Source: Lachnospiraceae bacterium MC2017 (GTDB lineage Bacteria; Bacillota; Clostridia; Lachnospirales; Lachnospiraceae). Taken from it: 64,000 nucleotides of DNA. Location of the stretch: contig JNJK01000005.1 in assembly GCA_000701625.1 (NCBI GenBank), positions 124,001 through 188,000 of the forward strand. Direction: 5' to 3'. Shown here one piece after another: positions 9,095 through 19,054 of this stretch. The notes under the pieces are model-generated. The model ran no database searches and was not told the DNA's origin. It worked only from the letters and a program-made list of their open reading frames with translations. A program made the position numbers and the translations under genes. Each line of letters starts with the position of its first letter. Position 1 is the first letter of the stretch.

Positions 9095-10405
9095 ATGAAT
9101 ATTACAGGAATAATTGCTGAATTTAACCCTTTTCATAATGGACATAAGCATCTCTTAAATGAAGCCAGAAAAAGGGGTGCAGATCATTTGATCGTAATAA
9201 TGAGCGGGAACTTCGTGCAGCGAGGTGAGCCTGCTGTTTTTGATGCACACATACGCGCAAAAATGGCTCTTCTCTGCGGTGCCGATCTTGTGCTAGAGCT
9301 TCCGGTACGATACGCATCTGCAAGTGCCGAAAAATTTGCATTTGGCGGAGTATCCCTTCTGAATTCACTGGGTGTAGCAGATCACCTTATATTTGGAAGC
9401 GAAAGTGGCCGATGCGATGAACTCTCAAAGATCGCAGAACTTCTTTGCAACGAACCTGACGATTACCGTTCTTCATTAAAATATGCCTTATCAGAAGGTC
9501 TGTCCTTTCCCGCCGCACGCGAAAAAGCATTGCTTTCCTGTCTGGATTTTCCTGAAGAAAAAATCAGAGAGCTTCTTTCCGGATCCAATAATATACTAGC
9601 GATCGAGTACCTGAAATCCCTTCAGGCATTGGATTCTCCAATAATACCATTAACCACCCCACGACTGGGCGAGAACTACCACGGTACAAAAAAAGCTCCC
9701 GCGGTTTCCGATAATACTCCGGAAAACATCAGTGATTTTGTCTCTGCTGAAAGCATACGGAAAAAATATTTTGCTAAAGACAGTACAACATATAGTGCTA
9801 ACGAAATAATTGAATATACATTAAAATCTGTCCCTGCAGAAATCCATTCATTTATATCAGACAATGATTTTATAAATTATCCTGTTTGCGCTGATGATTA
9901 TTCGCTTATCCTGCGTTACCTGCTTCTCTCTGCATCTTTGGAAGAAATCTCGTCAATTGATGGTATAACTCCCGATTTAGCAGACAGAATATATAAAAAT
10001 AAAAAAGATTTTGTATGCTTTACAGAATTTGCACGAAACATTGCCACTCGCAGCATTCCCTACTCTGCGGTCTGCCGAAGCCTCTTACATTTGATACTTA
10101 GATTAGACAAAGAATCCTCTGATGAAAACGGCATAAAGGTGAGCAATTCTGTATATAACGAGCCGGAATATGCCCGTGTTCTTGGTTTTAGGCGAAGTGC
10201 CGGAAGGCTTTTGCACGAAATAAGTGAAAACTCCAAAGTACCCATAATAACAAAAGCGTCCGATCAAAGAAAACTCTTAACCGGACGCTCTGCGGATCAT
10301 TTTATGGAAGATATTCGTTCTGCAGAGATCTATGAGGGAATACTTGCCGAAAAAAACCACAAGGCTTTTCGACCGGAATTATCAAGACCTCTTGTTATTA
10401 TTTAA
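9095..10405 (+). CDS. tmcAL: tRNA(Met) cytidine acetate ligase
   Basis: ATP-dependent enzyme of the YlbM/TmcAL family, which uses acetate to form N4-acetylcytidine at the wobble position of elongator tRNA(Met). The N-terminus GIIAEFNPFHNGHKHLL has the nucleotidyltransferase HIGH-like motif (FHNGH), followed by VIMSGNFVQRGEPAVFDAH and LVLELPVRYASASAEKFAFGG, both diagnostic. At 436 residues it is slightly longer than the usual ~400. The C-terminal half (260-436) is helical, as in the family. It is encoded alone on the plus strand and converges on the UPF0210 gene. The ribosome site is weak; the ATG is chosen because the motif begins four residues later. Confidence 0.93.
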   Translation: MNITGIIAEFNPFHNGHKHLLNEARKRGADHLIVIMSGNFVQRGEPAVFDAHIRAKMALLCGADLVLELPVRYASASAEKFAFGGVSLLNSLGVADHLIFGSESGRCDELSKIAELLCNEPDDYRSSLKYALSEGLSFPAAREKALLSCLDFPEEKIRELLSGSNNILAIEYLKSLQALDSPIIPLTTPRLGENYHGTKKAPAVSDNTPENISDFVSAESIRKKYFAKDSTTYSANEIIEYTLKSVPAEIHSFISDNDFINYPVCADDYSLILRYLLLSASLEEISSIDGITPDLADRIYKNKKDFVCFTEFARNIATRSIPYSAVCRSLLHLILRLDKESSDENGIKVSNSVYNEPEYARVLGFRRSAGRLLHEISENSKVPIITKASDQRKLLTGRSADHFMEDIRSAEIYEGILAEKNHKAFRPELSRPLVII

Positions 10406-10442
10406 TGATGTTAGTGTAAAAGAACCTTTACCCTGTCATCAT

Positions 10443-11813
10443 TTAATTCTTAAAACTGTGGATCGGTGCCGGAATACGTCCTCCGCGATTAACAAAATTC
10501 TCACATCCAAACGAATTTATCGGCATTACAGGTGCATGACCTAAAAGACCTCCAAATTCAACCGTATCACCGACCTTCTTTCCGATAACGGGTATAATAC
10601 GTACGGCTGTGGTCTTCTGATTTACCATTCCAAGAGCCATCTCATCGGCAATAAGACCTGAAATAGTTGTGTTTGGAGTTTCACCCGGGATAGCGATCAT
10701 ATCAAGACCAACGGAGCAGACACAGGTCATTGCTTCCAGTTTTTCAAGTGTAAGCGCACCCGCTTCCACTGCATTTATCATTCCCTGATCCTCGCTTACA
10801 GGGATAAATGCACCTGAAAGACCTCCTACATAGCTGGATGCCATGACGCCACCCTTCTTTACCTGATCATTAAGAAGGGCAAGTGCTGCTGTCGTACCGG
10901 GAGCACCGGCATACTCAACACCGATTTCCTCTAATATATCCGCAACAGAATCCCCTATAGCCGGAGTTGGAGCAAGTGAAAGGTCTACGATACCAAACGG
11001 AACTCCCAAACGCTTCGATGCCTCACCTGCAACCAGCTGACCCACACGTGTAACCTTAAATGCAGTCTTTTTGATGGTTTCACAGAGAACTTCAAAGTTC
11101 TCTCCACGAACCTTTGAAAGAGCAGTTTTTACTACACCGGGTCCGCTGACACCGACATTAATGATCGAATCAGCTTCTGTGACACCGTGGAAAGCACCTG
11201 CCATGAACGGATTATCATCAGGAGCATTGCAAAGGATAACAAGTTTTGCGCAGCCAAGTGAATCGGTATCTTTTGTCTTTTCAGCAGTTTCTTTTACGAT
11301 ATCACCAAGGAGGCGTACTGCATCCATATTTATACCGGTCTTTGTAGATCCCACAACTACTGAAGAACAGATAAGATCCGTTTCTGCCATAGCCTGCGGA
11401 ATAGAAAGAATGAGATTTTTCTCGGCAGGAGTCATTCCCTTTGCAACAAGTGCTGTATAACCTCCGATGAAATTAACACCAACAGTCTTTGCAATCTCAT
11501 CAAGATTCTTTGCGATAGATACAAAATCCTCCGGACTCTTGCAGGCTGCGGCTCCGATAAGTCCAACAGGAGTAATGGAGATACGCTTATTAACAATGGG
11601 GATACCAAATTCTTTTTCAATATCCTTACCTGTGGAAACGAGATCTTTTGCAACTCTAAGAATCTTTTCACGGATCTTTTCATTAAGACGATCAAGATCT
11701 GAATCTATACAATCAAGGAGACTGATTCCAAGCGTAATAGTACGAACGTCAAGATTCTCCTTTTCGATCATGTCATTGGTTTCTTTTACTTCGCTTAAAC
11801 TTAAATTTAACAT
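10443..11813 (-). CDS. PFL family protein (UPF0210/DUF711)
   Basis: A 456-residue protein of the UPF0210 family, structurally related to pyruvate formate-lyase-like barrels but without a known reaction. It starts [30 protein letters not shown] behind GGAAGGAA; an upstream in-frame start adds ten residues but fits no ribosome site. Family features include [37 protein letters not shown] near 280-315 and [20 protein letters not shown]. It lies 50 bases after an ACT-domain gene, and the two are paired in many Firmicutes, which suggests that the ACT protein senses a ligand for it. Confidence 0.92.
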   Translation of the reverse strand: MLNLSLSEVKETNDMIEKENLDVRTITLGISLLDCIDSDLDRLNEKIREKILRVAKDLVSTGKDIEKEFGIPIVNKRISITPVGLIGAAACKSPEDFVSIAKNLDEIAKTVGVNFIGGYTALVAKGMTPAEKNLILSIPQAMAETDLICSSVVVGSTKTGINMDAVRLLGDIVKETAEKTKDTDSLGCAKLVILCNAPDDNPFMAGAFHGVTEADSIINVGVSGPGVVKTALSKVRGENFEVLCETIKKTAFKVTRVGQLVAGEASKRLGVPFGIVDLSLAPTPAIGDSVADILEEIGVEYAGAPGTTAALALLNDQVKKGGVMASSYVGGLSGAFIPVSEDQGMINAVEAGALTLEKLEAMTCVCSVGLDMIAIPGETPNTTISGLIADEMALGMVNQKTTAVRIIPVIGKKVGDTVEFGGLLGHAPVMPINSFGCENFVNRGGRIPAPIHSFKN

Positions 11814-11863
11814 AGCATTCCTTCCCGGCAGAAGATGTATCACTCACGTTACAGATTTTTCAA

Positions 11864-12136
11864 TCAGATCCTATGCATAGAATCAAAAATGTCTTCTCTC
11901 TGGCACTTTATCTGAACACCGATTTCTTCACCGATCTGGGCAAGCTCATTTGTAATATCGTCAAAAGCCTTTGTTGCCTTCTGCAGGTCAGCTATCATCA
12001 TCATGTTAAAATAACCGCTGACAATAGTCTGTGATATATCCAGAATATTGATATCGTTATTTGCAAGATAGGTACAAACCTTTGCGATAATTCCTACTGT
12101 GTCTTTACCAACTACTGTGATGATCGTTCTCTTCAT
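11864..12136 (-). CDS. ACT domain protein (UPF0237)
   Basis: A 90-residue single ACT domain, opening MKRTIITVVGKDTVGIIAKVCTYLANNDINI, where VGKDTVGIIAKV is the first strand-helix unit with the ligand-facing loop. UPF0237 proteins are small regulatory folds encoded beside UPF0210 proteins, as here (50-base gap, same strand, preceded by its own ribosome site). They are presumed to bind an amino acid or other small ligand; the ligand is unknown. Confidence 0.92.
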   Translation of the reverse strand: MKRTIITVVGKDTVGIIAKVCTYLANNDINILDISQTIVSGYFNMMMIADLQKATKAFDDITNELAQIGEEIGVQIKCQREDIFDSMHRI

Positions 12137-12276
12137 TTTTTCTCCTCATAAAAGGCTTCATTTCAGACTGTTACTGAGCCACTCTTAATGCGGTACTTTA
12201 CACCATTAAAGCCCATTGCAGAAAAGTTTACTTCATACAGGATAATTTATCAAGCCCCCGATATACATAAAAGTCG

Positions 12277-12326
12277 AAAAAATCCATCAGGATAAGTGAT
12301 ATGATCACTTTATCCTGACGGATTTT
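12277..12326 (-). terminator. Intrinsic terminator after walJ
   Basis: A long inverted repeat (AATCCATCAGGATAAGTGAT and ATCACTTTATCCTGACGGATT, one bulged base, one mismatch) ends on the minus strand in GGATTTTTTC. It lies downstream of the walJ stop and closes the polA-coaE-FtsA-like-walJ operon. Confidence 0.85.
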
Positions 12327-12348
12327 CACTTTTAACTCTGTCATCACC

Positions 12349-13200
12349 TTATGCCTGCAAAAGCGGACTGCATTCGTTTCTGACAGCCACGTCCAGCATA
12401 AACTTTCTATCCGCAAGCTCCGGATGAATCATATACAATTCCTGCTTAACGGTTTCATATGCAAGTTCTTTCATGTTGTTTTCATGACTAAGGTGTCCAA
12501 GCAGCACAGCCACCAGCTTATCTGATACAACTTTAGATATCAATTCACCTGCGGCCTCGTTGCTAAGATGACCTCTTTCACCCAATATTCTCTGTTTTAA
12601 GTAATACGGATAAGGACCTACCTGCAACATGTTTACATCATGATTTGATTCCATGAGAAGTATCGACACGCCTGCAAGATTTTCGATAATATAATCATCA
12701 TATTTCCCGAGATCCGTACAAACGGCAACACTGGTACGGTCATCATCCGAAAAAAGTGCCGGCGCATCACTGCTCGTCGCAAATTCTGCTCTCCTATCCG
12801 TAAGGCGGTACGCCACGGGTTCTGCAGCATCATGAGATATCCTGAACGGACCGACCTCTATATCTTTCAAAACAAATGACTCATCTGCCTTTATCTCATG
12901 AAACAACTCCGGCTCGATCTTTCCACATTCACCCGATGCGAGAATAGCCTCGATCGTTCCACTCGTAGCATAGATCGGCAGATGATATCGCCTGGAGATC
13001 ACACCAAGACCGTGTATATGATCCGAATGTTCATGTGTTATCAGCACTCCGTCCATATCTGCAGTGCTGAGTCCTGCCTCCTTCAGACCGTTTTCGATCT
13101 TTTTACCGGAAAGCCCTGCATCTATGATCAGATTCGTACTTCCGCTTCCAACATAGATACAATTACCGGAACTTCCTGATGCAATACTCATTAAACGCAT
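12349..13200 (-). CDS. walJ: MBL-fold metallo-hydrolase, WalJ/YycJ type
   Basis: Metallo-beta-lactamase-fold enzyme of 283 residues. The start is set at MRLMSIASGSSGNCIYVGSG, four bases after the preceding stop. The metal-binding motif ITHEHSDHIHGL (HxHxDH) is near residue 55, with further ligands in SNHDVNMLQ and VLLGHLSHENN. The SIASGSSGNCIYV opening is typical of YycJ/WalJ, a putative exonuclease in the WalKR neighbourhood of other Firmicutes. Here it lies in a polA operon instead, so a DNA repair or cell-wall role is possible but unproven. Confidence 0.85.
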   Translation of the reverse strand: MRLMSIASGSSGNCIYVGSGSTNLIIDAGLSGKKIENGLKEAGLSTADMDGVLITHEHSDHIHGLGVISRRYHLPIYATSGTIEAILASGECGKIEPELFHEIKADESFVLKDIEVGPFRISHDAAEPVAYRLTDRRAEFATSSDAPALFSDDDRTSVAVCTDLGKYDDYIIENLAGVSILLMESNHDVNMLQVGPYPYYLKQRILGERGHLSNEAAGELISKVVSDKLVAVLLGHLSHENNMKELAYETVKQELYMIHPELADRKFMLDVAVRNECSPLLQA

Positions 13201-13204
13201 AAAA

Positions 13205-15796
13205 TTACTCTTTCCAATAGATACTGATGACATCCCCGTTATGCAGGGATTCCGTGAAGCTTGCCTTGCGTCCGTTAATTTCCGTCACTACGCTGCTGCC
13301 ATGTGGTGTCTTCAGATCAAAATCAATAAAATCAAAAATATCAACATACATATAAACCGGCTTACCCGTCATGCGGATGAGATTTCCGTTCGCAATGACC
13401 TCCATCGTAGTCGGTTCCTTCGGCGCCTCGGGTTCTGCAGGTGCTTCTTTTGTTTCAAAAGTCACAGGCTTACCAGGCTTACTCAAAGCTGCAGCATTCT
13501 TTGCGGCAAAAGCAACACTCTTTTCAACTGCATTTTGGGGTACAGATACGTTTGTATTCCATACTCCGCGCACATTCGTTATAGTATGCGTCTCATTGGA
13601 GATCTGTGCAATATGATCCAGGATCTTTTTTGCTCCATATTCCGACTGCATACCTGTGAAATCCACTTCTTTTTTCTCTGCCGGATTTTCTGCTTCATCT
13701 TTTCTGGGAGAAAGTTCAGCTGCTATATCAGGAAGGGTTTCAGAAATATTACCCTGAAGCTTTTCCTCAGATATATCCGTATCCTCGTATGCATCCAGCC
13801 CCAGATCGATTCCTTCCGTAAGATCCGGCTCTGGTTCGGACATTGTTTCCTCAGAACTTGCCTCAAGACTTTCTGCCTGCTTTTTCTGCTCCTCCGCATA
13901 TCTTTCTTCTTCCCTGCGGCGTTCCTCTTCTAATGCCCTCTGCCTCTCCTCAGCTTCTTTTCTAAGCTCTTCCTCAAGAGCTTTCTGTTTCTCTTCCGCC
14001 TCTTTCTTTATCTCTTCCATATCAACAGGCGGATTGTCATCTTCAAGAGTCCACTCCAGAGTGAAATTATCATAAACCTGAGTTTCCGGCAATGCCCTCT
14101 CATGATTAACAAGAATGTCCTTACCGTGAACCGGCTTCACATCCATAAAATCGATTATCTGCTGCACTGTGCAGTACCGCAGCATTTCGATCACATCACC
14201 ATTCTGTATCTCATAATAAGCGCTCTTTAACTCACCGTTTACTGCCGCGCATTTTGGAAGCGAAACAGGCTTTCCATTTACAATAACAGTAATATTATCA
14301 GCGAATTCCGGAAGCCGTCCAAGCGGCACAACCGGAGGTTTTCCTGCTGACGAAGGCTTCACCACGATATTATCTCCGGACTTTATCTTTTCACCAATGG
14401 AAACTAATTTTCCATTAAGCGTGATCTCCGCAGGCTCACCTGCATCACCGCGTCTGACACTCCGACGTCCGTTTATTGTAAATTCTATATCCGGCCCATG
14501 TTTCGGGAAAATGTCTTCATTCGGGAATTCTGCCTGCATCGCCGCATCAGAGATGCGAAGCGTCGAATTATCATATAGTTTAATCTGCTTACCGTTAAAG
14601 CTCACAAAAACAAAGTTATTCTTTGAGCTGTAGAAATTAAGACAGATTCCTATAGGAGTTACAAGCAGTGAGTCAACATCAACATTTTTCACCTGGAAGT
14701 CCACATCTTTCAGAACTTCCTCACCTCGTACCGCGACACGGGTTTCCTGTATCCCCTGTTCTCTTGCGAGGCTCTGTGTAAATCCGCTTGCCTTTCCTCC
14801 GCCGCCAACGACAAATATCGCACTGACCGGTCTGTCACCGTTCAGCTTCTTTATCTGCTCTGATATCTCATGAGTCATTATTTTGATCACAGGTTCCATT
14901 ATCCGCTGAACTTCAGCCGGATCGATCTTTTGATCAATACCCATGATATCCTTATATTTGATACCGGCTTTCTGCTTTGCAGAACGCTTTATCTCCTCTG
15001 CCGTTGCAAAATCCGTAAGACATGCCTTTGCGATGGCTTCTGTCAGCTCATCACCGGCACTGGGGATCATGCCATAAGCAACTATTGCTTCATCTCTTGT
15101 GATACAAATATCACTCGTTCCGGCACCCACATCCACAAGCGCTATATTCAGCATACGATATGACTTTGGAATAGCCACTTCCATAGCTGCTATAGGCTCC
15201 AGCGTAAGGTTAGCGACCTTAAGATCTGCCATCTCAACAGCCTTATAAAGACCATCCACAACTTCATCCGGAAGGAATGTCGTGATAAGATCCGCACCTA
15301 TCAGGTGTCCCTTATGATCAGGAAGACTGCTCATCTGATATTTATTCAGATAATAGCGCTCAACAGTATAACCTACACAGAAAAAATGAATCCGCAGATC
15401 ATTGTCACGTACAAATTCCTCATACGCTTTCTGCGCGCCCTGCATTTCAAGAGCATAAACCTGTTCTTCCGTAATATCCTGATCTTCCCCAAGATCCTGC
15501 TCCACATGAGTCGTGACTGTACGAAGAACACGACCTGCTGCAGCAATGCAGACCTCTTTAAGAGGCTGTCCTATATCGTCTTCGAGCAGCTTCTTAACTT
15601 CACGAATTTCCGTTGCGACCCCTGCTATATCGTGAATCTGTCCGTCAAGCATCACTCTTTCCGTGTGCTCCATAGAACGAAGTGCGATCACATGAAACTG
15701 CTGCGCCTTGTAATATCCTACAGTTCCAACTATAGAACGGGTTCCGATATCCAGTCCAAAAACTAACGGTTCGTTTGTTTTTTTCAAGTTCTGCAT
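13205..15796 (-). CDS. FtsA-like ATPase with beta-grasp-like repeats and glutamate-rich linker
   Basis: An 863-residue protein of the actin/Hsp70 ATPase superfamily (FtsA/PilM-like). It starts MQNLKKTNEPLVFGLDIGTR after GGGGAG. Residues 10-390 hold the ATPase: GLDIGTRSIVGTVGYY (phosphate 1), NIALVDVGAGTSDICI (phosphate 2) and AIFVVGGGGKASGF (adenosine). From 400 to 600 there are small repeats of the form NGK...GD.I that look like beta-grasp or SLBB-like units, for example ITVIVNGKPVSLPK. Residues about 620-690 are a Glu/Lys/Arg-rich helical linker (KALEEELRKEAEERQRALEE). A final NG...NGDVISIYW unit closes the protein. It is co-encoded with polA and coaE; a cell-shape or division role is inferred only from the ATPase. 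Confidence 0.75.
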   Translation of the reverse strand: MQNLKKTNEPLVFGLDIGTRSIVGTVGYYKAQQFHVIALRSMEHTERVMLDGQIHDIAGVATEIREVKKLLEDDIGQPLKEVCIAAAGRVLRTVTTHVEQDLGEDQDITEEQVYALEMQGAQKAYEEFVRDNDLRIHFFCVGYTVERYYLNKYQMSSLPDHKGHLIGADLITTFLPDEVVDGLYKAVEMADLKVANLTLEPIAAMEVAIPKSYRMLNIALVDVGAGTSDICITRDEAIVAYGMIPSAGDELTEAIAKACLTDFATAEEIKRSAKQKAGIKYKDIMGIDQKIDPAEVQRIMEPVIKIMTHEISEQIKKLNGDRPVSAIFVVGGGGKASGFTQSLAREQGIQETRVAVRGEEVLKDVDFQVKNVDVDSLLVTPIGICLNFYSSKNNFVFVSFNGKQIKLYDNSTLRISDAAMQAEFPNEDIFPKHGPDIEFTINGRRSVRRGDAGEPAEITLNGKLVSIGEKIKSGDNIVVKPSSAGKPPVVPLGRLPEFADNITVIVNGKPVSLPKCAAVNGELKSAYYEIQNGDVIEMLRYCTVQQIIDFMDVKPVHGKDILVNHERALPETQVYDNFTLEWTLEDDNPPVDMEEIKKEAEEKQKALEEELRKEAEERQRALEEERRREEERYAEEQKKQAESLEASSEETMSEPEPDLTEGIDLGLDAYEDTDISEEKLQGNISETLPDIAAELSPRKDEAENPAEKKEVDFTGMQSEYGAKKILDHIAQISNETHTITNVRGVWNTNVSVPQNAVEKSVAFAAKNAAALSKPGKPVTFETKEAPAEPEAPKEPTTMEVIANGNLIRMTGKPVYMYVDIFDFIDFDLKTPHGSSVVTEINGRKASFTESLHNGDVISIYWKE

Positions 15797-15821
15797 AACT
15801 CCCCTTCCCCCCAAAGAAATA

Positions 15822-16415
15822 TCATCCGAGTTCCAAGAGTTCCCTAAGCTCTCTGATACTCTGCTCCTCACTACCGGAATTATCGATAGTATGAGCGCAG
15901 TACTTTCTAAATACCTCGTCACTCGACTGCGAAGCCATTATCGAGTCGATCTTTTCATCAGAATATCCTCTGGATGCCTTAAGTCTCTCTCTCCTGACAT
16001 TCTGATCTGCATAAATATACCAAAGTTCATCGCAGATCTTGTCATACCCTTCTTCTATGAGGAGAGCGGCCTCCAGAAAATACCAATTGTAAACACCTGT
16101 ATTTTTTTCTTGTTCTATATCATTCAGCACATATTCTTTTACAGCAGGGTGGATCAGATCATTCACCCTGGAAAGTATATTTTTATCCGAAAAAATCCTG
16201 GCTGCCATTTTCTTTCTGTCGATCGTACCATCAGATGTCAGTACATCACGTGAAAGTATTTCTATCAGAGGTTCATAACAGCTCCCTCCGATTTCGCAGA
16301 GCTTATGTGCTGTTTCATCCGTCCTGACAACTTTCATGGACGGATTTTTTTCAAGATACGACAAAATAGTGGATTTACCGGCTCCAACACCGCCTGTTAT
16401 TCCTATCACTCTCAT
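15822..16415 (-). CDS. coaE: Dephospho-CoA kinase
   Basis: Last enzyme of coenzyme A synthesis, phosphorylating the 3'-hydroxyl of dephospho-CoA. Its 197 residues are the normal length. P-loop GITGGVGAGKSTILSYL is at residues 6-22, the substrate region is VVRTDETAHKL, and the lid region is DQNVRRERLKASRGYSDEKI. The ATG overlaps the polA stop by one base (TGATG), so the two are translationally coupled; a TTG one codon earlier is an alternative start. Confidence 0.95.
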   Translation of the reverse strand: MRVIGITGGVGAGKSTILSYLEKNPSMKVVRTDETAHKLCEIGGSCYEPLIEILSRDVLTSDGTIDRKKMAARIFSDKNILSRVNDLIHPAVKEYVLNDIEQEKNTGVYNWYFLEAALLIEEGYDKICDELWYIYADQNVRRERLKASRGYSDEKIDSIMASQSSDEVFRKYCAHTIDNSGSEEQSIRELRELLELG

Positions 16416-19054
16416 CAATGTGCCTCAAACCAGTTCTTGCCGCACTTTACATCGATCACCAGCGGGACTGCCAGTTCTGCTGCGCCCATCATTTCACGTT
16501 TCAGAATTTCCTGCACCTTTTCCTCCTCACCGATCTTTGTCTCGATCAGAAGTTCATCGTGAACCTGAAGTATCAGCTTTGATTCAAGATTTGCATCACT
16601 AAGAGCTTTTGCCACACGCACCATGGCAATCTTTATTATATCTGCCGCTGTTCCCTGTATCGGAGCATTCATAGCAACTCTCTCGCCGAAAGACCTCTGC
16701 ATAAAGTTAGAGCTCTTTAATTCCGGCATAGGTCTTCTGCGACAGAAAAACGTCTCGGCATATCCCTTTTCTTTTGCTGACGATACCAGACCATCAAGAT
16801 AATTCTTTACACCTGGATAGGTTTCGAAATAACGATCGATATACTCTTTCGCTTCTTTTCTGGAAATCGAAAGTCCCTGTGACAAACCAAAGGAGCTTAT
16901 TCCATATACAATACCAAAATTTACAGCCTTTGCATTACGTCGGATCTCCGGTGTCACCTCAGCTAATGGCAGATGAAATACCTGCGAAGCGGTGATTGCA
17001 TGGATATCTTCATCCTGTTTGTATGCGTCGATAAGCTTTTCATCACCCGATAGAGATGCAAGGATCCTAAGCTCGATCTGAGAATAGTCCGCATCTATAA
17101 AAGTATAGCCTTCTCTCGGAATAAATACTTTTCTAAACTCACGTCCAAGTTCTGTACGTACCGGTATATTCTGCAAATTCGGATCAGCAGAACTGATTCG
17201 ACCTGTAGCCGTAATAGTCTGATTAAAAGTAGAATGGATCCTGTCCTCAGCTTCTATATAAACCGAAAGACCGTCCGCATAGGTTGCCTTTAACTTAGAA
17301 AGCTGCCTGTAATCCAGTACTTTCTGCACAAACGGCACTTCCGGCGCAAGTTTCTCAAGTACAGAGGCTGATGTAGAATATCCGGTCTTTGTCTTTTTCC
17401 CGCCCGGAAGCTGCATCTTGCCAAAAAGGATCTCTCCGAGCTGCTTAGGAGAATTCACATTAAACTCTTCTCCGGCACCCTCATATATTTCCTTTTCAAG
17501 AAGCTGCATCTTTTCACCGAGTTCCGCACTGAACCGCTTAAGCTCATCAGGCATTACACGAATACCACTGCACTCCATTTTAGATAACACGTGTGTAAGC
17601 GGCAGCTCCACATTTTTCAAAAGCCCTGTCATACCCTGTTTCTCGATTTCTTCAAGGAACCCGGGGCCCTTTTCAAAAGCTTCCATTGCACCGCTCTTTG
17701 CATCGATCGGTGTACCATAATCATTACGAAGCGGATCCAGCAGATAATCTGCAACCTCTAGGTCGATCACGTTATCTGACATAGGCAATTCTGCCACTTT
17801 CAGCAGATTCTTCAGATCCGTAACATAAATTGTTCCAACAGCCTTCTCAGCAAGCGAGATTAAATGAGCCTTTAAGTACATCGGAGAAACAAATCCGTTT
17901 CTCGGTATATACCACGCATGCTCATCTGTAACTATCGCCACACCCAGTATCACTGCTTTAGCTGCATCTCCATGCATAAGTGCCGCATGTGCTTCTGCTA
18001 TTTTCTTTTCATCATCCGCTTTTTTATTTGATGAATCCAGACTGTCTGCCTGATCCTCTGGTTCAAAATCTACAGCAAGTCCGACTACCTTTGCCTTACA
18101 TGCATCACTAAAACACTGTTCTACTTCTCCGAGGTCAAGCACTTCATCGAACCTTTTAATACGCTTATCCTCAGCATTTTCCGCAACTTCTCCAAATTTC
18201 TTAAGAAGTGACTTTAATTCCAGTGACCGGATAAGTTCATACGCTTCTCCCGTAAAGAGATCATGCATCTCAGAGTCAGCCTCGGAAAGATCAATATCTG
18301 CCTTGATGTTGATAGTCGCAAGAGTCCTGCTGAGCTCAGCCTTATCAAAATTTTGCTCAAGCGATTCCCTGATGCTCTTTTTGGTCACTTCAGGAATATG
18401 TTCTTTTAAGACATCAATATTGCCATATTTCTTTAGTAGTTCTGTTGCTGTCTTCGGGCCGATCTTAGGAACACCCGGTATATTATCAGATGAATCACCC
18501 ATAAGAGCCTTTAACTCTATGATTCCCTTTGGCAAAACTTCAAATTCTCTAAATACATCGTCAGGATAATACTCTGTAACTGTTGTCTGTCCCTTCGACG
18601 TACGGGGAAGGAGCACCTTTATATGATCTGTAACCAACTGCAGAAGATCTCTGTCTCCTGAAAGAATTGTTACCTCATATCCATTTTCCTCGTATTTGTT
18701 TGATATGGTCCCTAAAATGTCGTCTGCCTCAAGTCCGGCCTTTGACATCACGGGAACTCCCATTGCTCCAAGAACTTTTTTCATAAGAGGTACCTGCGTA
18801 CGAAGTTCCTCCGGCATAGGCTTACGGGTTCCCTTATATTCAGCATATATTTCGTGTCTGAAGGTTGGTGCACTCTCATCAAATGCAACCGCGAAGTGAT
18901 CCGGCTTTTCATCTTCAAGAACCTTCAGCATTATATTTACAAAACCATACACTGCACCTGTATGTGTTCCATCCGAACTGGTCAGATCCGGAACTCCGTA
19001 AAAGGCACGATTAAGCATACTATGACCATCTATCAACAATAACTTTTTACTCAT
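16415..19054 (-). CDS. polA: DNA polymerase I
   Basis: Repair and Okazaki-fragment polymerase of 879 residues. Residues 1-290 are the 5'-3' exonuclease (VAFDESAPTFRHEIYAEYKG; GLEADDILGTI; ALMGDSSDNIPGVPKIGPKTA). Residues 310-490 hold a 3'-5' exonuclease fold in which the metal-binding DxE is not evident (GLAVDFEPEDQAD), so proofreading is probably lost, as in many Firmicutes Pol I. Residues 490-879 are the polymerase: motif A DADYSQIELRILASLSGD, motif B RRNAKAVNFGIVYG and motif C LQVHDELLIE. It is adjacent, with no gap, to a zinc-finger membrane gene upstream and overlaps coaE downstream. Confidence 0.97.
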   Translation of the reverse strand: MSKKLLLIDGHSMLNRAFYGVPDLTSSDGTHTGAVYGFVNIMLKVLEDEKPDHFAVAFDESAPTFRHEIYAEYKGTRKPMPEELRTQVPLMKKVLGAMGVPVMSKAGLEADDILGTISNKYEENGYEVTILSGDRDLLQLVTDHIKVLLPRTSKGQTTVTEYYPDDVFREFEVLPKGIIELKALMGDSSDNIPGVPKIGPKTATELLKKYGNIDVLKEHIPEVTKKSIRESLEQNFDKAELSRTLATINIKADIDLSEADSEMHDLFTGEAYELIRSLELKSLLKKFGEVAENAEDKRIKRFDEVLDLGEVEQCFSDACKAKVVGLAVDFEPEDQADSLDSSNKKADDEKKIAEAHAALMHGDAAKAVILGVAIVTDEHAWYIPRNGFVSPMYLKAHLISLAEKAVGTIYVTDLKNLLKVAELPMSDNVIDLEVADYLLDPLRNDYGTPIDAKSGAMEAFEKGPGFLEEIEKQGMTGLLKNVELPLTHVLSKMECSGIRVMPDELKRFSAELGEKMQLLEKEIYEGAGEEFNVNSPKQLGEILFGKMQLPGGKKTKTGYSTSASVLEKLAPEVPFVQKVLDYRQLSKLKATYADGLSVYIEAEDRIHSTFNQTITATGRISSADPNLQNIPVRTELGREFRKVFIPREGYTFIDADYSQIELRILASLSGDEKLIDAYKQDEDIHAITASQVFHLPLAEVTPEIRRNAKAVNFGIVYGISSFGLSQGLSISRKEAKEYIDRYFETYPGVKNYLDGLVSSAKEKGYAETFFCRRRPMPELKSSNFMQRSFGERVAMNAPIQGTAADIIKIAMVRVAKALSDANLESKLILQVHDELLIETKIGEEEKVQEILKREMMGAAELAVPLVIDVKCGKNWFEAH

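Noticed and set aside
13241-13933. Plus-strand ORF of 230 codons
   Set aside because: Antisense to the FtsA-like gene; Cys/Phe/His-rich composition caused by the Glu-rich coding strand.
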